Positions 18,108 through 26,812 of a stretch of DNA of 64,000 bases are shown in pieces (position 1 is the stretch's first letter; every line of letters begins with the position of its first letter). This stretch comes from Flagellimonas eckloniae (GTDB lineage: Bacteria; Bacteroidota; Bacteroidia; Flavobacteriales; Flavobacteriaceae). The position numbers and the translations under genes are program-made. The notes below the pieces were generated by a model. That model was not told the origin of the DNA. It saw only the letters and a program-made list of their open reading frames with translations, and made no database searches. Location of the stretch: the NCBI RefSeq assembly GCF_001413955.1, contig NZ_LCTZ01000002.1:3699501-3763500 (forward strand), read 5' to 3'.

Positions 18108-18136
18108 AAAAAAAGCCGCTGGTTAAAGCGGCTTTT
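18108..18136 (-). terminator. Intrinsic terminator after the SusC/SusD pair
   Basis: On the minus strand a 10-bp perfect stem (AAAAGCCGCT paired with AGCGGCTTTT, 18127-18136 and 18111-18120) with a 6-base loop is followed by a U-run (seven T in all, 18114-18108). Four bases later comes the ATG of the next gene, an unusually tight arrangement. Confidence 0.9.
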
Positions 18137-18170
18137 CGTATTTAGTTAAATGAACTTTAAGTGATTTAAA

Positions 18171-19673
18171 TTAATAAACCAGATTAATGTTTCTCCAATC
18201 ATTGGAACCACTTGCAGTACCTACTTCGCCAGCTGCTGCAGGACCACCAAAAGTATAGATTTCATCTTGGGTAATTTCCAATTCTGAAGCTGGAACTGGG
18301 TACATAGTAAGTGTACCTGCTTGAAGCATGTCATGTCTACGCATAAAAGTCCATGGTACTATTATACCTGATGCCAAATCCAATTCAATAGAAACTTCAT
18401 ATAAAAGTGCATTAAGAACGTTAGGGCCAGCAGCAGTTGTACTCTGCATACCTACTGACATACGCGGTGAAGCATCCAACGCAGTTACTGCTGCACCATA
18501 GTTTCCTTGACGGTAGTAACATTCTGCCTTGATATAATCAATCTCTGCTTTAGGGAAAATATTCACAGGAATACCTGTTTGATTTTGATCGTTATCATTA
18601 AAGAACTTAATGGTTCTATAACTGGAAAATAATTGTCTTCCCCTTGATTCTCTGAGGAATCCAAAGTTCTCAGCAACATACTCATAATACAAATCCAGTC
18701 TTGGATCGTCCGAAGTTGCAGCTGGAAGAATAATAGACGCATCCGTTGGATAATCTGTATCGTATGATGGATCAAATAAATGAGTGATTTTTTGATCTGT
18801 TGGCATATAACCAGCACCATCACCTAAAAGAAACAATGACCAATCTTGAAAGTTGTTAAAAAATACAGTTTCAAGAGCTGGTGGAAAAAAGTCTTCTGTT
18901 AAACCAGCGTTGGCATATGTCAAGATTTGATTGTAGTCCAAAGACTGAGCTTCAGCGTCTGTTCTTGCAACCCCAATTGCAAATCTAGCCATATAGCTAT
19001 TTGCCAATTGAGTAAAAGTAGCTGCATCCAAAGATGGTCCAGAGGCATACAAGGTATACTCAAAAGAACCAGAAGCCAACCCAATTGCAGTAGTAATATT
19101 TGCAAGCGAAGCATCCAATAATTCTTGATACGTAGAAAATTCCAAAGCATTTGGATCTGTATCCGGATCAACAATATAGGCTTTGTCATATATTAAAGCC
19201 AAGTAACCTTGGGCGACACCTTTATCAAAGTAGGCTGCTGCCAGTTCTTGTTCAGTTACATCAGAGCCACTAACGATTACTTCACCACCATCATTTTCGA
19301 TATTATTAATTACAATGTTGGCATTGTTGATTACACCATTGAAGTCGACCCATGGAAGACCAGCTTGGTAAATTAAATCATCGTTAGAGGTTGTGTTTAA
19401 AACCTGTCTTCTTGGCTGGTCACAATAATCCCAAAACCCTCTAAATGCATTGGTCGTAGAAAATTGATCGGCTGCACCTCTAAAATAAATACCTGAAAAG
19501 CTAACTTGAGCTGTCAACATTGTGGTATGGTTAGAGATGTTAAAGTTTTGGAAATCCGCTGCATTGGCTAAAACCCTAGCAGCATCTGCTTGATTGGGGT
19601 TTCCAATGTTGAATTCCTCTTGCGAACACGACATTACCAATAATGCCGTTACTAAATAAATTACTTTTCTCAT
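18171..19673 (-). CDS. SusD/RagB-family nutrient-binding lipoprotein
   Basis: 500 residues. A lipoprotein signal (V-M-S-C, Cys16) is followed by S-Q-E-E-F-N-I-G-N-P-N, then a helical TPR-like scaffold (A-A-Y-F-D-K-G-V-A-Q-G-Y-L-A-L-I-Y-D-K-A-Y) and a C-terminal R-Q-G-N-Y-G-A-A-V-T-A-L repeat. SusD-like proteins sit on the cell surface as the lid of a SusC transporter. The SusC gene lies 11 bases upstream. No glycoside hydrolase, sulfatase or peptidase is adjacent, so the substrate (glycan, peptide or other) cannot be inferred. Confidence 0.92.
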   Translation of the reverse strand: MRKVIYLVTALLVMSCSQEEFNIGNPNQADAARVLANAADFQNFNISNHTTMLTAQVSFSGIYFRGAADQFSTTNAFRGFWDYCDQPRRQVLNTTSNDDLIYQAGLPWVDFNGVINNANIVINNIENDGGEVIVSGSDVTEQELAAAYFDKGVAQGYLALIYDKAYIVDPDTDPNALEFSTYQELLDASLANITTAIGLASGSFEYTLYASGPSLDAATFTQLANSYMARFAIGVARTDAEAQSLDYNQILTYANAGLTEDFFPPALETVFFNNFQDWSLFLLGDGAGYMPTDQKITHLFDPSYDTDYPTDASIILPAATSDDPRLDLYYEYVAENFGFLRESRGRQLFSSYRTIKFFNDNDQNQTGIPVNIFPKAEIDYIKAECYYRQGNYGAAVTALDASPRMSVGMQSTTAAGPNVLNALLYEVSIELDLASGIIVPWTFMRRHDMLQAGTLTMYPVPASELEITQDEIYTFGGPAAAGEVGTASGSNDWRNINLVY

Positions 19674-19684
19674 TGCTTTTTTTT

Positions 19685-22600
19685 TTAAAATGTTACTTGT
19701 ACCGAAGCAGCAAAAGTTCTAAAGACGGGGAACGAAAATTCATCTAACTTAAAAATAGGGCTACCACTTAAAGCTACTTCTGGATCAAATCCTGAATAAT
19801 TTGTGAAAGTGTGTAAATTTCTACCAGAAAGAGTGAATTTCACACTTTCCAGAGGAATTTTAGGTCCAAATGTGTCACCGTCCAAGGTGTAGGACAATGA
19901 AATTTCACGAATCTTGGCAAAAGATGCGTCTTCAACAAAATAGTCAATTGGCGCACCGCCATTATAGATTGTAGAACTGGCGTTAGCATAAGACGATTGT
20001 TGTCCAGCTGCACCAAATGAATCGAGGTCACCATGTCTATCGTTGAAATATAAAAGTTGCTTAGTGTAGTTGTATACATCTCCTCCTATTTGCATATCAA
20101 TTAATGCATAAAGGCTCAAGTTCTTATAAGTCCAAGTATTTTTGAAGCCCATAATGAAATCTGGATTTGTATCACCGAATACACCAACGGCAGCTTGGTT
20201 GTCATCAGGATTCCATTTGCGGATAGCTTGTTCACCACCTGCACTCACTAATCCAGATTGTCCTTCATTTGCCGTAACGATAACATGTCCAAATTCGTTT
20301 ACAGAAAAATCTGATAATGGTAAGTTTAAGCCTTCATTGATTACTACACCATTTTGAACGGTTAAATCATCTAGGGATTGAGCTAGTGAATTACCAAACA
20401 TTGCCCCAAACGGCTGCCCAGCTTCAACTCTAAATACATTAACGGCAGGATCGGCATCTACTGCAGCGGTAATTTGACCACCAAAGTTTATTATGTTTCT
20501 GTTGAAAGGTGCTACATCACCTAGATCCGTAATCATGTTATCGACGGCAGCAAATGTTACACCAAAATCCCATGAAAAATTATCGTTTTCTATCGGAGTT
20601 CCGGAAAAGGCTGCTTCCCAAGCTTCATACTCTGTGGAAGCTACATTTTGTCTTTGAACAGTACCTGGAACAGCTCCTGATAATGGAACAGTAAGGATAG
20701 CATCTTCGGTATTAGACTTCGCATACGTTAACGAAAGTTCCAATTTGTTTAAAATAGCTACATCTATACCAACTTCAAGCTCTTCTATAGTAGGGGACTG
20801 TAAGTTAGGATTACCAATTTGAAGTGGAGAAACATTTCCTTGGGTTACTGTAAAGGTTTCAAAAATATCACCAAAATTTGGACGAAGACCAGCTGTACCA
20901 AAAGAAGCTCTGAACTTTAACTCATCCAACCAATCTGCAGTGATATCTTCTCCTAAACGATATGCAAAAGAACCTCTGTAAAAGAATTGGTCTCTGTTTT
21001 CTTCTCCAAACAAAGAACTACGGTCTGTTCTGGCAAATGCCCCTATGATTATTTTGTCTTTCCAATCTAAATCCATTGAAAAGAACACATTTTGAGTTTT
21101 TTCCCTTGTTGCTCCAGAAGTAATCAAAATGTTTTCGGTAGCTTGTTGAAGTGTGGTCACTCCCTCAGTCAAGAAATTTGACCCTTGAGCAGTGGTAAAT
21201 TCAGATTTTACATCTTCATGCAAGTAACGTAATGAACTTCTTAGATTAAAATCTCCAAAACTATTGTTGTAGTTTAATTGAGCAGCTGCATTTACACGAG
21301 CCCTAGAAGCTCTTAAATCAAAAATAAATCCGTTATCAACATTGGCATTGAATTGAGACCCTGAAATATAGCCTTTAGGAAAAAGGTTAGTAAACCTTTG
21401 ACTACCACGATCCGTTGAAACCTGTGTGTCAAAAGTTAAATTGTCAGTAATCTTATACTTCAAATTAATAGCAGAGGTCAATCTATTGATTTGTAAATCT
21501 TGAGCTTGATTTCTTGACACATACAATGGGTTCTGATATTCATTTAAAAAACCATTTCCTTCGTAGAAAGGAACGAAGCTTCCATCAGCATTAGGAATGC
21601 TTAAATCCACAGTAGGATCTGCAGTCAATAAATTGAAAAATATATTATCGCCCTGACCTGATTGTTGTACTTCCTGACCAGTTCTCCGAACAACATAATT
21701 TGTCATATCCAATTGCAATCTATCACTCAAATCCACTTTGAAATTCAACCTTGCATTGGTCCTGATCAAAGGTTTAACACCATCTATTATCCCTGCAACC
21801 TCAGTTCTTTCCAAAGAAGTAAAGTAGGATACTTTATCAAGACGTTGTGATACACTGGCAGTAATCTGCTGATACGCTTGGGAAGTAATTAAGTTACCAA
21901 CGTTATCAACTATCTGACCCGGCCAAGGATTGTCAAAAATACCATCTGGGTCTGGAACAATGGCACCACTGCTCACATCAAAATTTCCATTGGCATCCAA
22001 CAATCTGTCGTGATTTCTAGCTACTGGGTATTGATTCTGCACGTTAGAAAAACCATTCTCGAAACGTAAAGTAACTCTTGGCTTTTCGGTAGTTCCTTGT
22101 TTTGTGATAATTTGGATAACCCCGTTACCCGCCAAAGAACCATATAAAGAAGATGCAGCAGCACCTTTAACAACTTCTATAGATTTGATATCCTGTGTAC
22201 TGAATTCATTTAAGAAACCTTCAGTAATAATACCATCAACTATAATAAGTGGAGCTGTACTTCCTTCAATAGAACTAGCACCTCTTAATATTACTGCTGA
22301 GTTTCTTAAAGGGTTACCACCACCTTGTACAATTTGAGCACCGGCAACTTTACCAATAAGCGCTGAAGCAGCATCTGGTGTAGGTACAGACTGAACTCCA
22401 GTCACGGGAACCGTTTCAACCTTAAAAGCAAGTTTCTTTTTGGAAGTTCCCTGGGCAACCCCAGTTACAACAACTTCACCCAAGGCTTGTGCATCTTCCT
22501 GCATTTGTACATTAATAGTACTTGAGGCTCCTACAGTTCTTCTTTCATCTTTTTGCCCTATATAGGAAAAGAGTAGAATTTGACCTTCGGAAGCGTTGAT

Positions 22601-22786
22601 GGAGTAGTTTCCATCGAAATCGGTTTGAGTACCATTTGTAGTACCTCCTACGACAATGTTAACTCCAGGTAATGGTAATCCGTCAGTATCAGTGACGTTA
22701 CCTGAAATCGTTTTGTCTTGAGCAAATGAAATTTGCACAATTAACGCCATAAAAAGCGTTAACAATCCATTAAGTTTTGTTCTCAT
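19685..22786 (-). CDS. SusC/RagA-family TonB-linked outer-membrane transporter
   Basis: 1033 residues. Signal peptide to A-Q at about 22; a CarboxypepD_reg-like domain follows (I-S-G-N-V-T-D-T-D-G-L-P-L-P-G-V-N). The plug domain carries I-I-V-D-G-I and S-I-E-V-V-K-G-A-A-A-S-S-L-Y-G-S, the standard SusC signatures, and the barrel ends in A-A-S-V-Q-V-T-F with the terminal Phe. It imports a ligand captured by the SusD partner, powered by TonB-ExbBD. A 20-bp perfect palindrome lies 72 bases upstream of its ATG. It is divergent from the str operon across a 548-base gap. Confidence 0.95.
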   Translation of the reverse strand: MRTKLNGLLTLFMALIVQISFAQDKTISGNVTDTDGLPLPGVNIVVGGTTNGTQTDFDGNYSINASEGQILLFSYIGQKDERRTVGASSTINVQMQEDAQALGEVVVTGVAQGTSKKKLAFKVETVPVTGVQSVPTPDAASALIGKVAGAQIVQGGGNPLRNSAVILRGASSIEGSTAPLIIVDGIITEGFLNEFSTQDIKSIEVVKGAAASSLYGSLAGNGVIQIITKQGTTEKPRVTLRFENGFSNVQNQYPVARNHDRLLDANGNFDVSSGAIVPDPDGIFDNPWPGQIVDNVGNLITSQAYQQITASVSQRLDKVSYFTSLERTEVAGIIDGVKPLIRTNARLNFKVDLSDRLQLDMTNYVVRRTGQEVQQSGQGDNIFFNLLTADPTVDLSIPNADGSFVPFYEGNGFLNEYQNPLYVSRNQAQDLQINRLTSAINLKYKITDNLTFDTQVSTDRGSQRFTNLFPKGYISGSQFNANVDNGFIFDLRASRARVNAAAQLNYNNSFGDFNLRSSLRYLHEDVKSEFTTAQGSNFLTEGVTTLQQATENILITSGATREKTQNVFFSMDLDWKDKIIIGAFARTDRSSLFGEENRDQFFYRGSFAYRLGEDITADWLDELKFRASFGTAGLRPNFGDIFETFTVTQGNVSPLQIGNPNLQSPTIEELEVGIDVAILNKLELSLTYAKSNTEDAILTVPLSGAVPGTVQRQNVASTEYEAWEAAFSGTPIENDNFSWDFGVTFAAVDNMITDLGDVAPFNRNIINFGGQITAAVDADPAVNVFRVEAGQPFGAMFGNSLAQSLDDLTVQNGVVINEGLNLPLSDFSVNEFGHVIVTANEGQSGLVSAGGEQAIRKWNPDDNQAAVGVFGDTNPDFIMGFKNTWTYKNLSLYALIDMQIGGDVYNYTKQLLYFNDRHGDLDSFGAAGQQSSYANASSTIYNGGAPIDYFVEDASFAKIREISLSYTLDGDTFGPKIPLESVKFTLSGRNLHTFTNYSGFDPEVALSGSPIFKLDEFSFPVFRTFAASVQVTF

Positions 22787-22857
22787 TTTGAAATTATTTG
22801 AATTAGCTAGGCGCTAAAATCATAATTTCATGTTAATAATCCAACTTTTTCTCTATA

Positions 22858-22877
22858 AAATTATGCGCGCATAATTT
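22858..22877. promoter_or_regulatory. 20-bp perfect palindrome, candidate operator of the SusC/SusD pair
   Basis: AAATTATGCGCGCATAATTT is identical to its reverse complement over all 20 bases. It stands 72 bases before the SusC start, where an activator or repressor dimer could sit. A GCGCGC core inside AT-rich flanks is distinctive locally. No bound protein can be named. Confidence 0.5.
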
Positions 22878-23221
22878 ATTTTTCTGTTAAAAAGAGGGTG
22901 TATAAGTGAATTATCTTCAATATTTTAACAAATGACGATAATTTAACATCTAGACATCACAAAAGAGATTGCTAATTATTGATTTTTATAATCCTAAACG
23001 GTAAGAATATGTATGTGTTAAGTGTATGTTATGAAAATTTGGGCATTTTAGGCGTGGATTTTTACTCTCTTAGTAAGATGTGATATTTCTTTTTGTATTT
23101 AACAATTGTTGTTTAATGAATCCTATACCTTAATATATAGCAAGTTTTCTTTTCACTTTTTTGACTCTGGTTCGAGCTCCGGTTTTTTGTGTATTTTTCC
23201 ATTAAAAGGATAAATGTTTAA

Positions 23222-23255
23222 GGGGGTAATTTTTTTAGCAAAAAATAGTCCCCCC
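23222..23255. repeat. Imperfect inverted repeat just upstream of the rpsL promoter
   Basis: GGGGG (23222-23226) faces CCCCC (23251-23255), and inside them a T-run (23230-23236) faces an A-run (23240-23245) around a three-base loop. The element ends four bases before the -33 box, so it could be an upstream control site or the remains of a terminator. Confidence 0.45.
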
Positions 23256-23258
23256 TTA

Positions 23259-23289
23259 TTTGAATTATTCCGAAATATCACTACATTTG
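23259..23289 (+). promoter_or_regulatory. Promoter of the str operon (rpsL)
   Basis: TTTG at 23259-23262 and TACATTTG at 23282-23289 are separated by 19 bases, an exact match to the Bacteroidota consensus. Transcription should start near 23295, inside or just before a hairpin (CCCTC-A5-GAGGG, 23293-23307), giving a leader of about 40 bases. Confidence 0.85.
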
Positions 23290-23334
23290 CAGCCCTCAAA
23301 AAGAGGGTTGTTTACATTTTTAACAGAAATTTTA

Positions 23335-23709
23335 ATGCCAACAATTTCACAATTAGTACGAAAAGGAAGAGTCACAATTACCAAGAAGAGTAAATCGGCT
23401 GCTTTGGATTCGTGTCCTCAAAGACGAGGGGTATGTACGCGTGTTTATACAACTACACCAAAAAAACCAAACTCTGCAATGCGTAAAGTTGCAAGGGTGA
23501 GGCTTACAAATGGTAAGGAAGTCAACGCATATATCCCTGGTGAAGGTCACAACCTCCAAGAGCACTCGATAGTATTGGTTAGAGGTGGTAGAGTAAAGGA
23601 TTTGCCAGGAGTTAGATATCATATCGTCCGTGGTGCATTAGATACTGCAGGTGTTGCAGGTAGAACACAGCGAAGATCTAAATACGGTGCAAAACGTCCA
23701 AAAAAATAA
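23335..23709 (+). CDS. rpsL: 30S ribosomal protein S12
   Basis: 124 residues from the ATG at 23335; a longer in-frame start at 23260 would lie inside the promoter and is rejected. S12 sits at the decoding centre. The loop T-T-P-K-K-P-N-S-A carries the normal Lys at the position whose change gives streptomycin resistance, and the second loop reads G-R-V-K-D-L-P-G, also wild type. First gene of the cluster; rpsG follows after 6 bases. Confidence 0.97.
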   Translation: MPTISQLVRKGRVTITKKSKSAALDSCPQRRGVCTRVYTTTPKKPNSAMRKVARVRLTNGKEVNAYIPGEGHNLQEHSIVLVRGGRVKDLPGVRYHIVRGALDTAGVAGRTQRRSKYGAKRPKK

Positions 23710-23715
23710 GAAGAG

Positions 23716-24192
23716 ATGAGAAAAAGACAGGCGAAGAAAAGACCGTTGTTGCCAGATCCAAGATTTAACGATCAATTGGTAACACGTTTTGTAAATATGA
23801 TGATGTGGGATGGTAAGAAATCAGTTGCTTTCAAGGTTTTTTATGATGCAATTGATATCGTTGAAGAAAAAAATACTGACGAGGAAAAAACTGCTTTGGA
23901 GTTATGGAAAGATGCACTTTCCAATGTAATGCCACATGTTGAAGTAAGAAGTAGAAGAGTGGGTGGAGCTACATTTCAAATTCCAATGCAAATCCGTCCA
24001 GATAGAAAGATATCTACGGCAATGAAGTGGTTGATTAGTTATTCTAGAAAGCGTAACGAAAAATCCATGGCGCAAAAATTGGCTGCAGAAGTTTTGGCTG
24101 CTGCAAAAGAAGAAGGCGCGGCGGTTAAGAAAAGAGTAGATACTCACAAGATGGCGGAAGCCAATAAAGCATTCTCTCACTTTAGATTCTAG
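23716..24192 (+). CDS. rpsG: 30S ribosomal protein S7
   Basis: 158 residues, normal length. S7 nucleates the head of the 30S subunit by binding the 3' major domain of 16S rRNA. The N-terminal M-R-K-R-Q-A-K-K-R arm and the [13 protein letters not shown] motif are clear. In enterobacteria S7 is the autogenous repressor of the str operon; the 6-base spacing to rpsL here leaves no room for the E. coli-type site. fusA follows after 8 bases. Confidence 0.97.
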   Translation: MRKRQAKKRPLLPDPRFNDQLVTRFVNMMMWDGKKSVAFKVFYDAIDIVEEKNTDEEKTALELWKDALSNVMPHVEVRSRRVGGATFQIPMQIRPDRKISTAMKWLISYSRKRNEKSMAQKLAAEVLAAAKEEGAAVKKRVDTHKMAEANKAFSHFRF

Positions 24193-24200
24193 TTGGTAAA

Positions 24201-26333
24201 ATGTCAAGAGATTTAAAATTCACAAGGAATATTGGTATTGCAGCGCATATCGATGCTGGAAAAACCACTACTACAGAACGTATTCTTTTTTATACAGGTG
24301 TAAGCCATAAAATAGGTGAGGTGCATGATGGTGCTGCAACTATGGATTGGATGGAGCAAGAGCAAGAGCGTGGTATCACCATTACCTCTGCTGCTACAAC
24401 ATGTACCTGGGAATTTCCTACGGAAAATGGAAAGCCCACTGCTGATGCAAAAGGATACCACTTTAATATTATAGATACTCCCGGACACGTTGATTTTACC
24501 GTTGAGGTGAATCGTTCATTACGTGTATTGGATGGTTTGGTTTTCTTGTTTAGTGCCGTTGATGGTGTTGAGCCACAATCAGAAACTAACTGGAGATTGG
24601 CCGATAACTATAAAGTTCCACGTATAGGATTTGTGAACAAAATGGACCGTCAAGGATCTAATTTCCTTATGGTTTGTAAGCAAGTTAAGACCATGCTTGG
24701 TTCTAATGCTGTGCCTATTGTTTTGCCAATTGGTGAAGAAGCTGATTTCAAAGGAATCGTTGATTTGGCAAAGAACAGAGCCATAGTTTGGCATGATGAT
24801 AACTTCGGTTCAACGTTTGATGTTGTTGATATTCCTGAGGATATGAAAGCTGAAGTAAAGGAGTATAGAGCTGCTTTAATTGAGGCTGTTGCTGAGTATG
24901 ATGAAGAGTTAATGGAGAAATTCTTCGAAGATGAAGATTCTATCACTGAAGAAGAAGTACATGCAGCGCTAAGAGCGGCAGTAATGGACAGAGCTATCAT
25001 TCCTATGATTTGTGGTTCTTCATTTAAGAACAAGGGAGTTCAGTTTTTGTTAGATGCTGTTTGTCGTTACCTGCCATCACCTATAGATAAGGATGATATT
25101 GTAGGAACGGATCCTAATACGGGTAATGAAATCACTAGAAAACCTGATTCAAAAGAACCATTTTCAGCATTGGCTTTTAAAATTGCTACGGATCCATTCG
25201 TTGGTCGTTTGGCTTTCTTTAGGGCATATTCAGGTCGTTTGGATGCTGGTTCCTATATATTGAACAATCGTTCAGGTAAAAAAGAACGTATTTCACGTAT
25301 TTATCAAATGCATTCCAATAAACAGAATGCTATTGATTATATCGAGGCTGGAGATATAGGTGCTGCAGTTGGATTTAAGGATATTAAGACTGGAGATACT
25401 ATGTCTTCGGAAAAACATCCTATTATACTTGAGAGTATGGACTTCCCTGACCCTGTAATTGGTATCGCGGTTGAGCCTAAAACAAAGGCTGATGTAGATA
25501 AATTGGGTATGGCTTTGGCTAAATTAGCTGAAGAAGATCCTACATTCCAGGTTAAAACAGATGAAGCTTCAGGACAGACTATTATTTCTGGAATGGGAGA
25601 GCTTCACTTAGATATTATTGTTGACCGTTTACGTCGTGAGTTCAAAGTTGAGGTAAATCAAGGTGAGCCACAAGTTGAATACAAAGAAGCGCTTACCAAA
25701 ATGGCGGCTCACAGAGAAACGTATAAGAAGCAATCTGGTGGACGTGGTAAGTTTGGTGATATTATATTTGAAATGAGTCCTGCGGATGAAGATTTCGAAG
25801 GAACTGGGCTACAATTCGTTGATGAAATCAAGGGTGGTCGTATTCCAAAAGAATTCATTCCATCGGTTGAGAAAGGATTTAAAGCTGCAATGAAAAACGG
25901 TCCATTGGCTGGATTTGAAATGGATACCATGAAGGTGGTATTGAAAGATGGATCATTCCACCCTGTGGATTCTGATGCACTTTCTTTCGAATTGGCTGCA
26001 AAAATGGGTTATAAGGCTGCTGGTAAAGCTGCTGGAGCCGTTATCATGGAACCAATCATGAAGATTGAGGTGCTTACACCTGAAGAAAACATGGGTGATA
26101 TTGTGGGTGACCTTAACAGACGTAGAGGTACAATCAGTGATATGAGTGATAGAGCTGGTGCAAAAGTTGTAAAAGGTGAAGTACCATTATCAGAAATGTT
26201 CGGTTATGTAACATCATTGAGAACATTGTCCTCTGGTAGAGCTACTTCAACTATGGAATTCTCGCGTTATGCAGAAACTCCTAGCAATATTGCAGAAGAA
26301 GTTATTAAATCAGTAAAAGGAGTAACCGCTTAA
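24201..26333 (+). CDS. fusA: Elongation factor G
   Basis: 710 residues. The translational GTPase that drives tRNA-mRNA translocation. GTP-binding motifs are A-H-I-D-A-G-K-T-T at about 15-23, D-T-P-G-H-V-D-F near 92-99 and N-K-M-D near 146-149; domains II to V follow with the usual R-x-G domain IV patterns. Next to rpsL-rpsG and in one copy here it is the canonical EF-G rather than an EF-G2 paralogue. No tuf gene follows, as is common in Bacteroidota; rpsJ comes after 12 bases. Confidence 0.97.
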   Translation: MSRDLKFTRNIGIAAHIDAGKTTTTERILFYTGVSHKIGEVHDGAATMDWMEQEQERGITITSAATTCTWEFPTENGKPTADAKGYHFNIIDTPGHVDFTVEVNRSLRVLDGLVFLFSAVDGVEPQSETNWRLADNYKVPRIGFVNKMDRQGSNFLMVCKQVKTMLGSNAVPIVLPIGEEADFKGIVDLAKNRAIVWHDDNFGSTFDVVDIPEDMKAEVKEYRAALIEAVAEYDEELMEKFFEDEDSITEEEVHAALRAAVMDRAIIPMICGSSFKNKGVQFLLDAVCRYLPSPIDKDDIVGTDPNTGNEITRKPDSKEPFSALAFKIATDPFVGRLAFFRAYSGRLDAGSYILNNRSGKKERISRIYQMHSNKQNAIDYIEAGDIGAAVGFKDIKTGDTMSSEKHPIILESMDFPDPVIGIAVEPKTKADVDKLGMALAKLAEEDPTFQVKTDEASGQTIISGMGELHLDIIVDRLRREFKVEVNQGEPQVEYKEALTKMAAHRETYKKQSGGRGKFGDIIFEMSPADEDFEGTGLQFVDEIKGGRIPKEFIPSVEKGFKAAMKNGPLAGFEMDTMKVVLKDGSFHPVDSDALSFELAAKMGYKAAGKAAGAVIMEPIMKIEVLTPEENMGDIVGDLNRRRGTISDMSDRAGAKVVKGEVPLSEMFGYVTSLRTLSSGRATSTMEFSRYAETPSNIAEEVIKSVKGVTA

Positions 26334-26345
26334 TTTTTCAGCAAG

Positions 26346-26651
26346 ATGAGTCAAAAAATTAGAATAAAACTTAAATCTTACGATCATAATTTAGTGGACA
26401 AATCCGCTGAGAAGATTGTAAAAACAGTTAAGACAACAGGTGCTGTGGTTACGGGTCCAATTCCATTGCCAACGCACAAGAAAATATTTACAGTTTTGCG
26501 TTCACCACACGTGAACAAAAAATCAAGAGAGCAGTTCCAATTGAGTTCTTATAAGAGGTTATTGGATATTTACAGTTCTTCTTCAAAAACCATTGATGCT
26601 TTAATGAAATTAGAGCTTCCGAGTGGTGTAGAAGTCGAAATAAAAGTATAA
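26346..26651 (+). CDS. rpsJ: 30S ribosomal protein S10
   Basis: 101 residues. Besides its place in the 30S head, S10 is NusE in antitermination complexes. Sequence [14 protein letters not shown] and the loop with P-L-P-T-H-K-K are typical. It is the last gene before the 161-base leader of rplC. Its stop codon TAA (26649-26651) is the first part of an exact -7 box, TAAATTTG, discussed under the rplC leader. Confidence 0.96.
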   Translation: MSQKIRIKLKSYDHNLVDKSAEKIVKTVKTTGAVVTGPIPLPTHKKIFTVLRSPHVNKKSREQFQLSSYKRLLDIYSSSSKTIDALMKLELPSGVEVEIKV

Positions 26652-26656
26652 ATTTG
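26649..26656 (+). promoter_or_regulatory. Internal -7 box at the rpsJ stop codon, candidate promoter for rplC onwards
   Basis: TAAATTTG matches TAnnTTTG exactly and is followed by GCACGCC, like the GCACCC that follows the -7 boxes of gltA and argS. The -33 region (around 26624-26629, TGGTGT) is weak. A start near 26661 would put the CCTTT-TGAGAG-AAAGG hairpin at the extreme 5' end of the RNA. Confidence 0.6.
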
Positions 26657-26812
26657 CACGCCTTTTGAGAGAAAGGTGGACATGTCCGGAGCTGCGTGCG
26701 ATGGAAAAACGGGAATAAGAAAAATATCTGGGTCACAGAATCTTTTTCTTTGACCCAATTTTTTTGCCAAGAAATTGGCGTAACAAAAAGTAAACAATTA
26801 ATAATTAAATAT
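26656..26812 (+). promoter_or_regulatory. Structured leader with intrinsic terminator upstream of rplC
   Basis: This is the largest gap in the S10 part of the cluster. In order it holds: GCACGC (26656-26661) complementary to GCGTGC (26694-26699); a hairpin CCTTT/AAAGG (26661-26676) with loop TGAGAG; the palindrome GGACATGTCC (26678-26687); AAGAAAAA (26717-26724), which can pair with TTTTTCTT (26743-26750); and a terminator hairpin, TGGGTCA (26729-26735) with TGACCCA (26751-26757) and an inner AGAA/TTCT, followed by seven T (26759-26765). The A-rich strand and the terminator cannot form together. This looks like an attenuation-controlled ribosomal protein leader; the ligand (L3, L4 or another) is unknown. 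Confidence 0.7.

Larger units (their letters stand above)
22787..23334. other. 548-base divergent intergenic region between susC-like gene and rpsL
   Basis: This is the only stretch of the window longer than 300 bases without a gene. It is AT-rich and contains a 20-bp palindrome (22858-22877), an imperfect G5/C5 inverted repeat (23222-23255), the rpsL promoter (23259-23289) and a small hairpin at 23293-23307. I found no reading frame with a convincing start and no exact TAnnTTTG facing the SusC gene. The stretch 22900-23200 shows nothing I can name. Confidence 0.7.

Noticed and set aside
18171..22786. Polysaccharide utilisation locus
   Set aside because: A SusC/SusD pair alone is not enough; no glycoside hydrolase, lyase, sulfatase, sugar kinase or hybrid sensor is in the window.
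23169..23180. GGTTCGAGCTCC resembles the T-arm of a tRNA
   Set aside because: The 60 bases upstream contain no acceptor, D or anticodon arms and no matching acceptor strand follows, so it is not a tRNA or a clear remnant.
23260..23334. Longer N-terminus for S12 starting at 23260
   Set aside because: That start lies within the promoter; the conserved protein begins M-P-T-I-S-Q-L at 23335.
23353..24207. Long open frames on the opposite strand of the ribosomal genes
   Set aside because: They are shadows of highly expressed coding regions, lack starts in suitable context and encode atypical Ser/Cys-rich chains.
26696..26812. Longer N-terminus for L3 starting at 26696
   Set aside because: It would translate the leader terminator; L3 normally begins M-S/x-G-L-I-G-K/R-K as at 26813.
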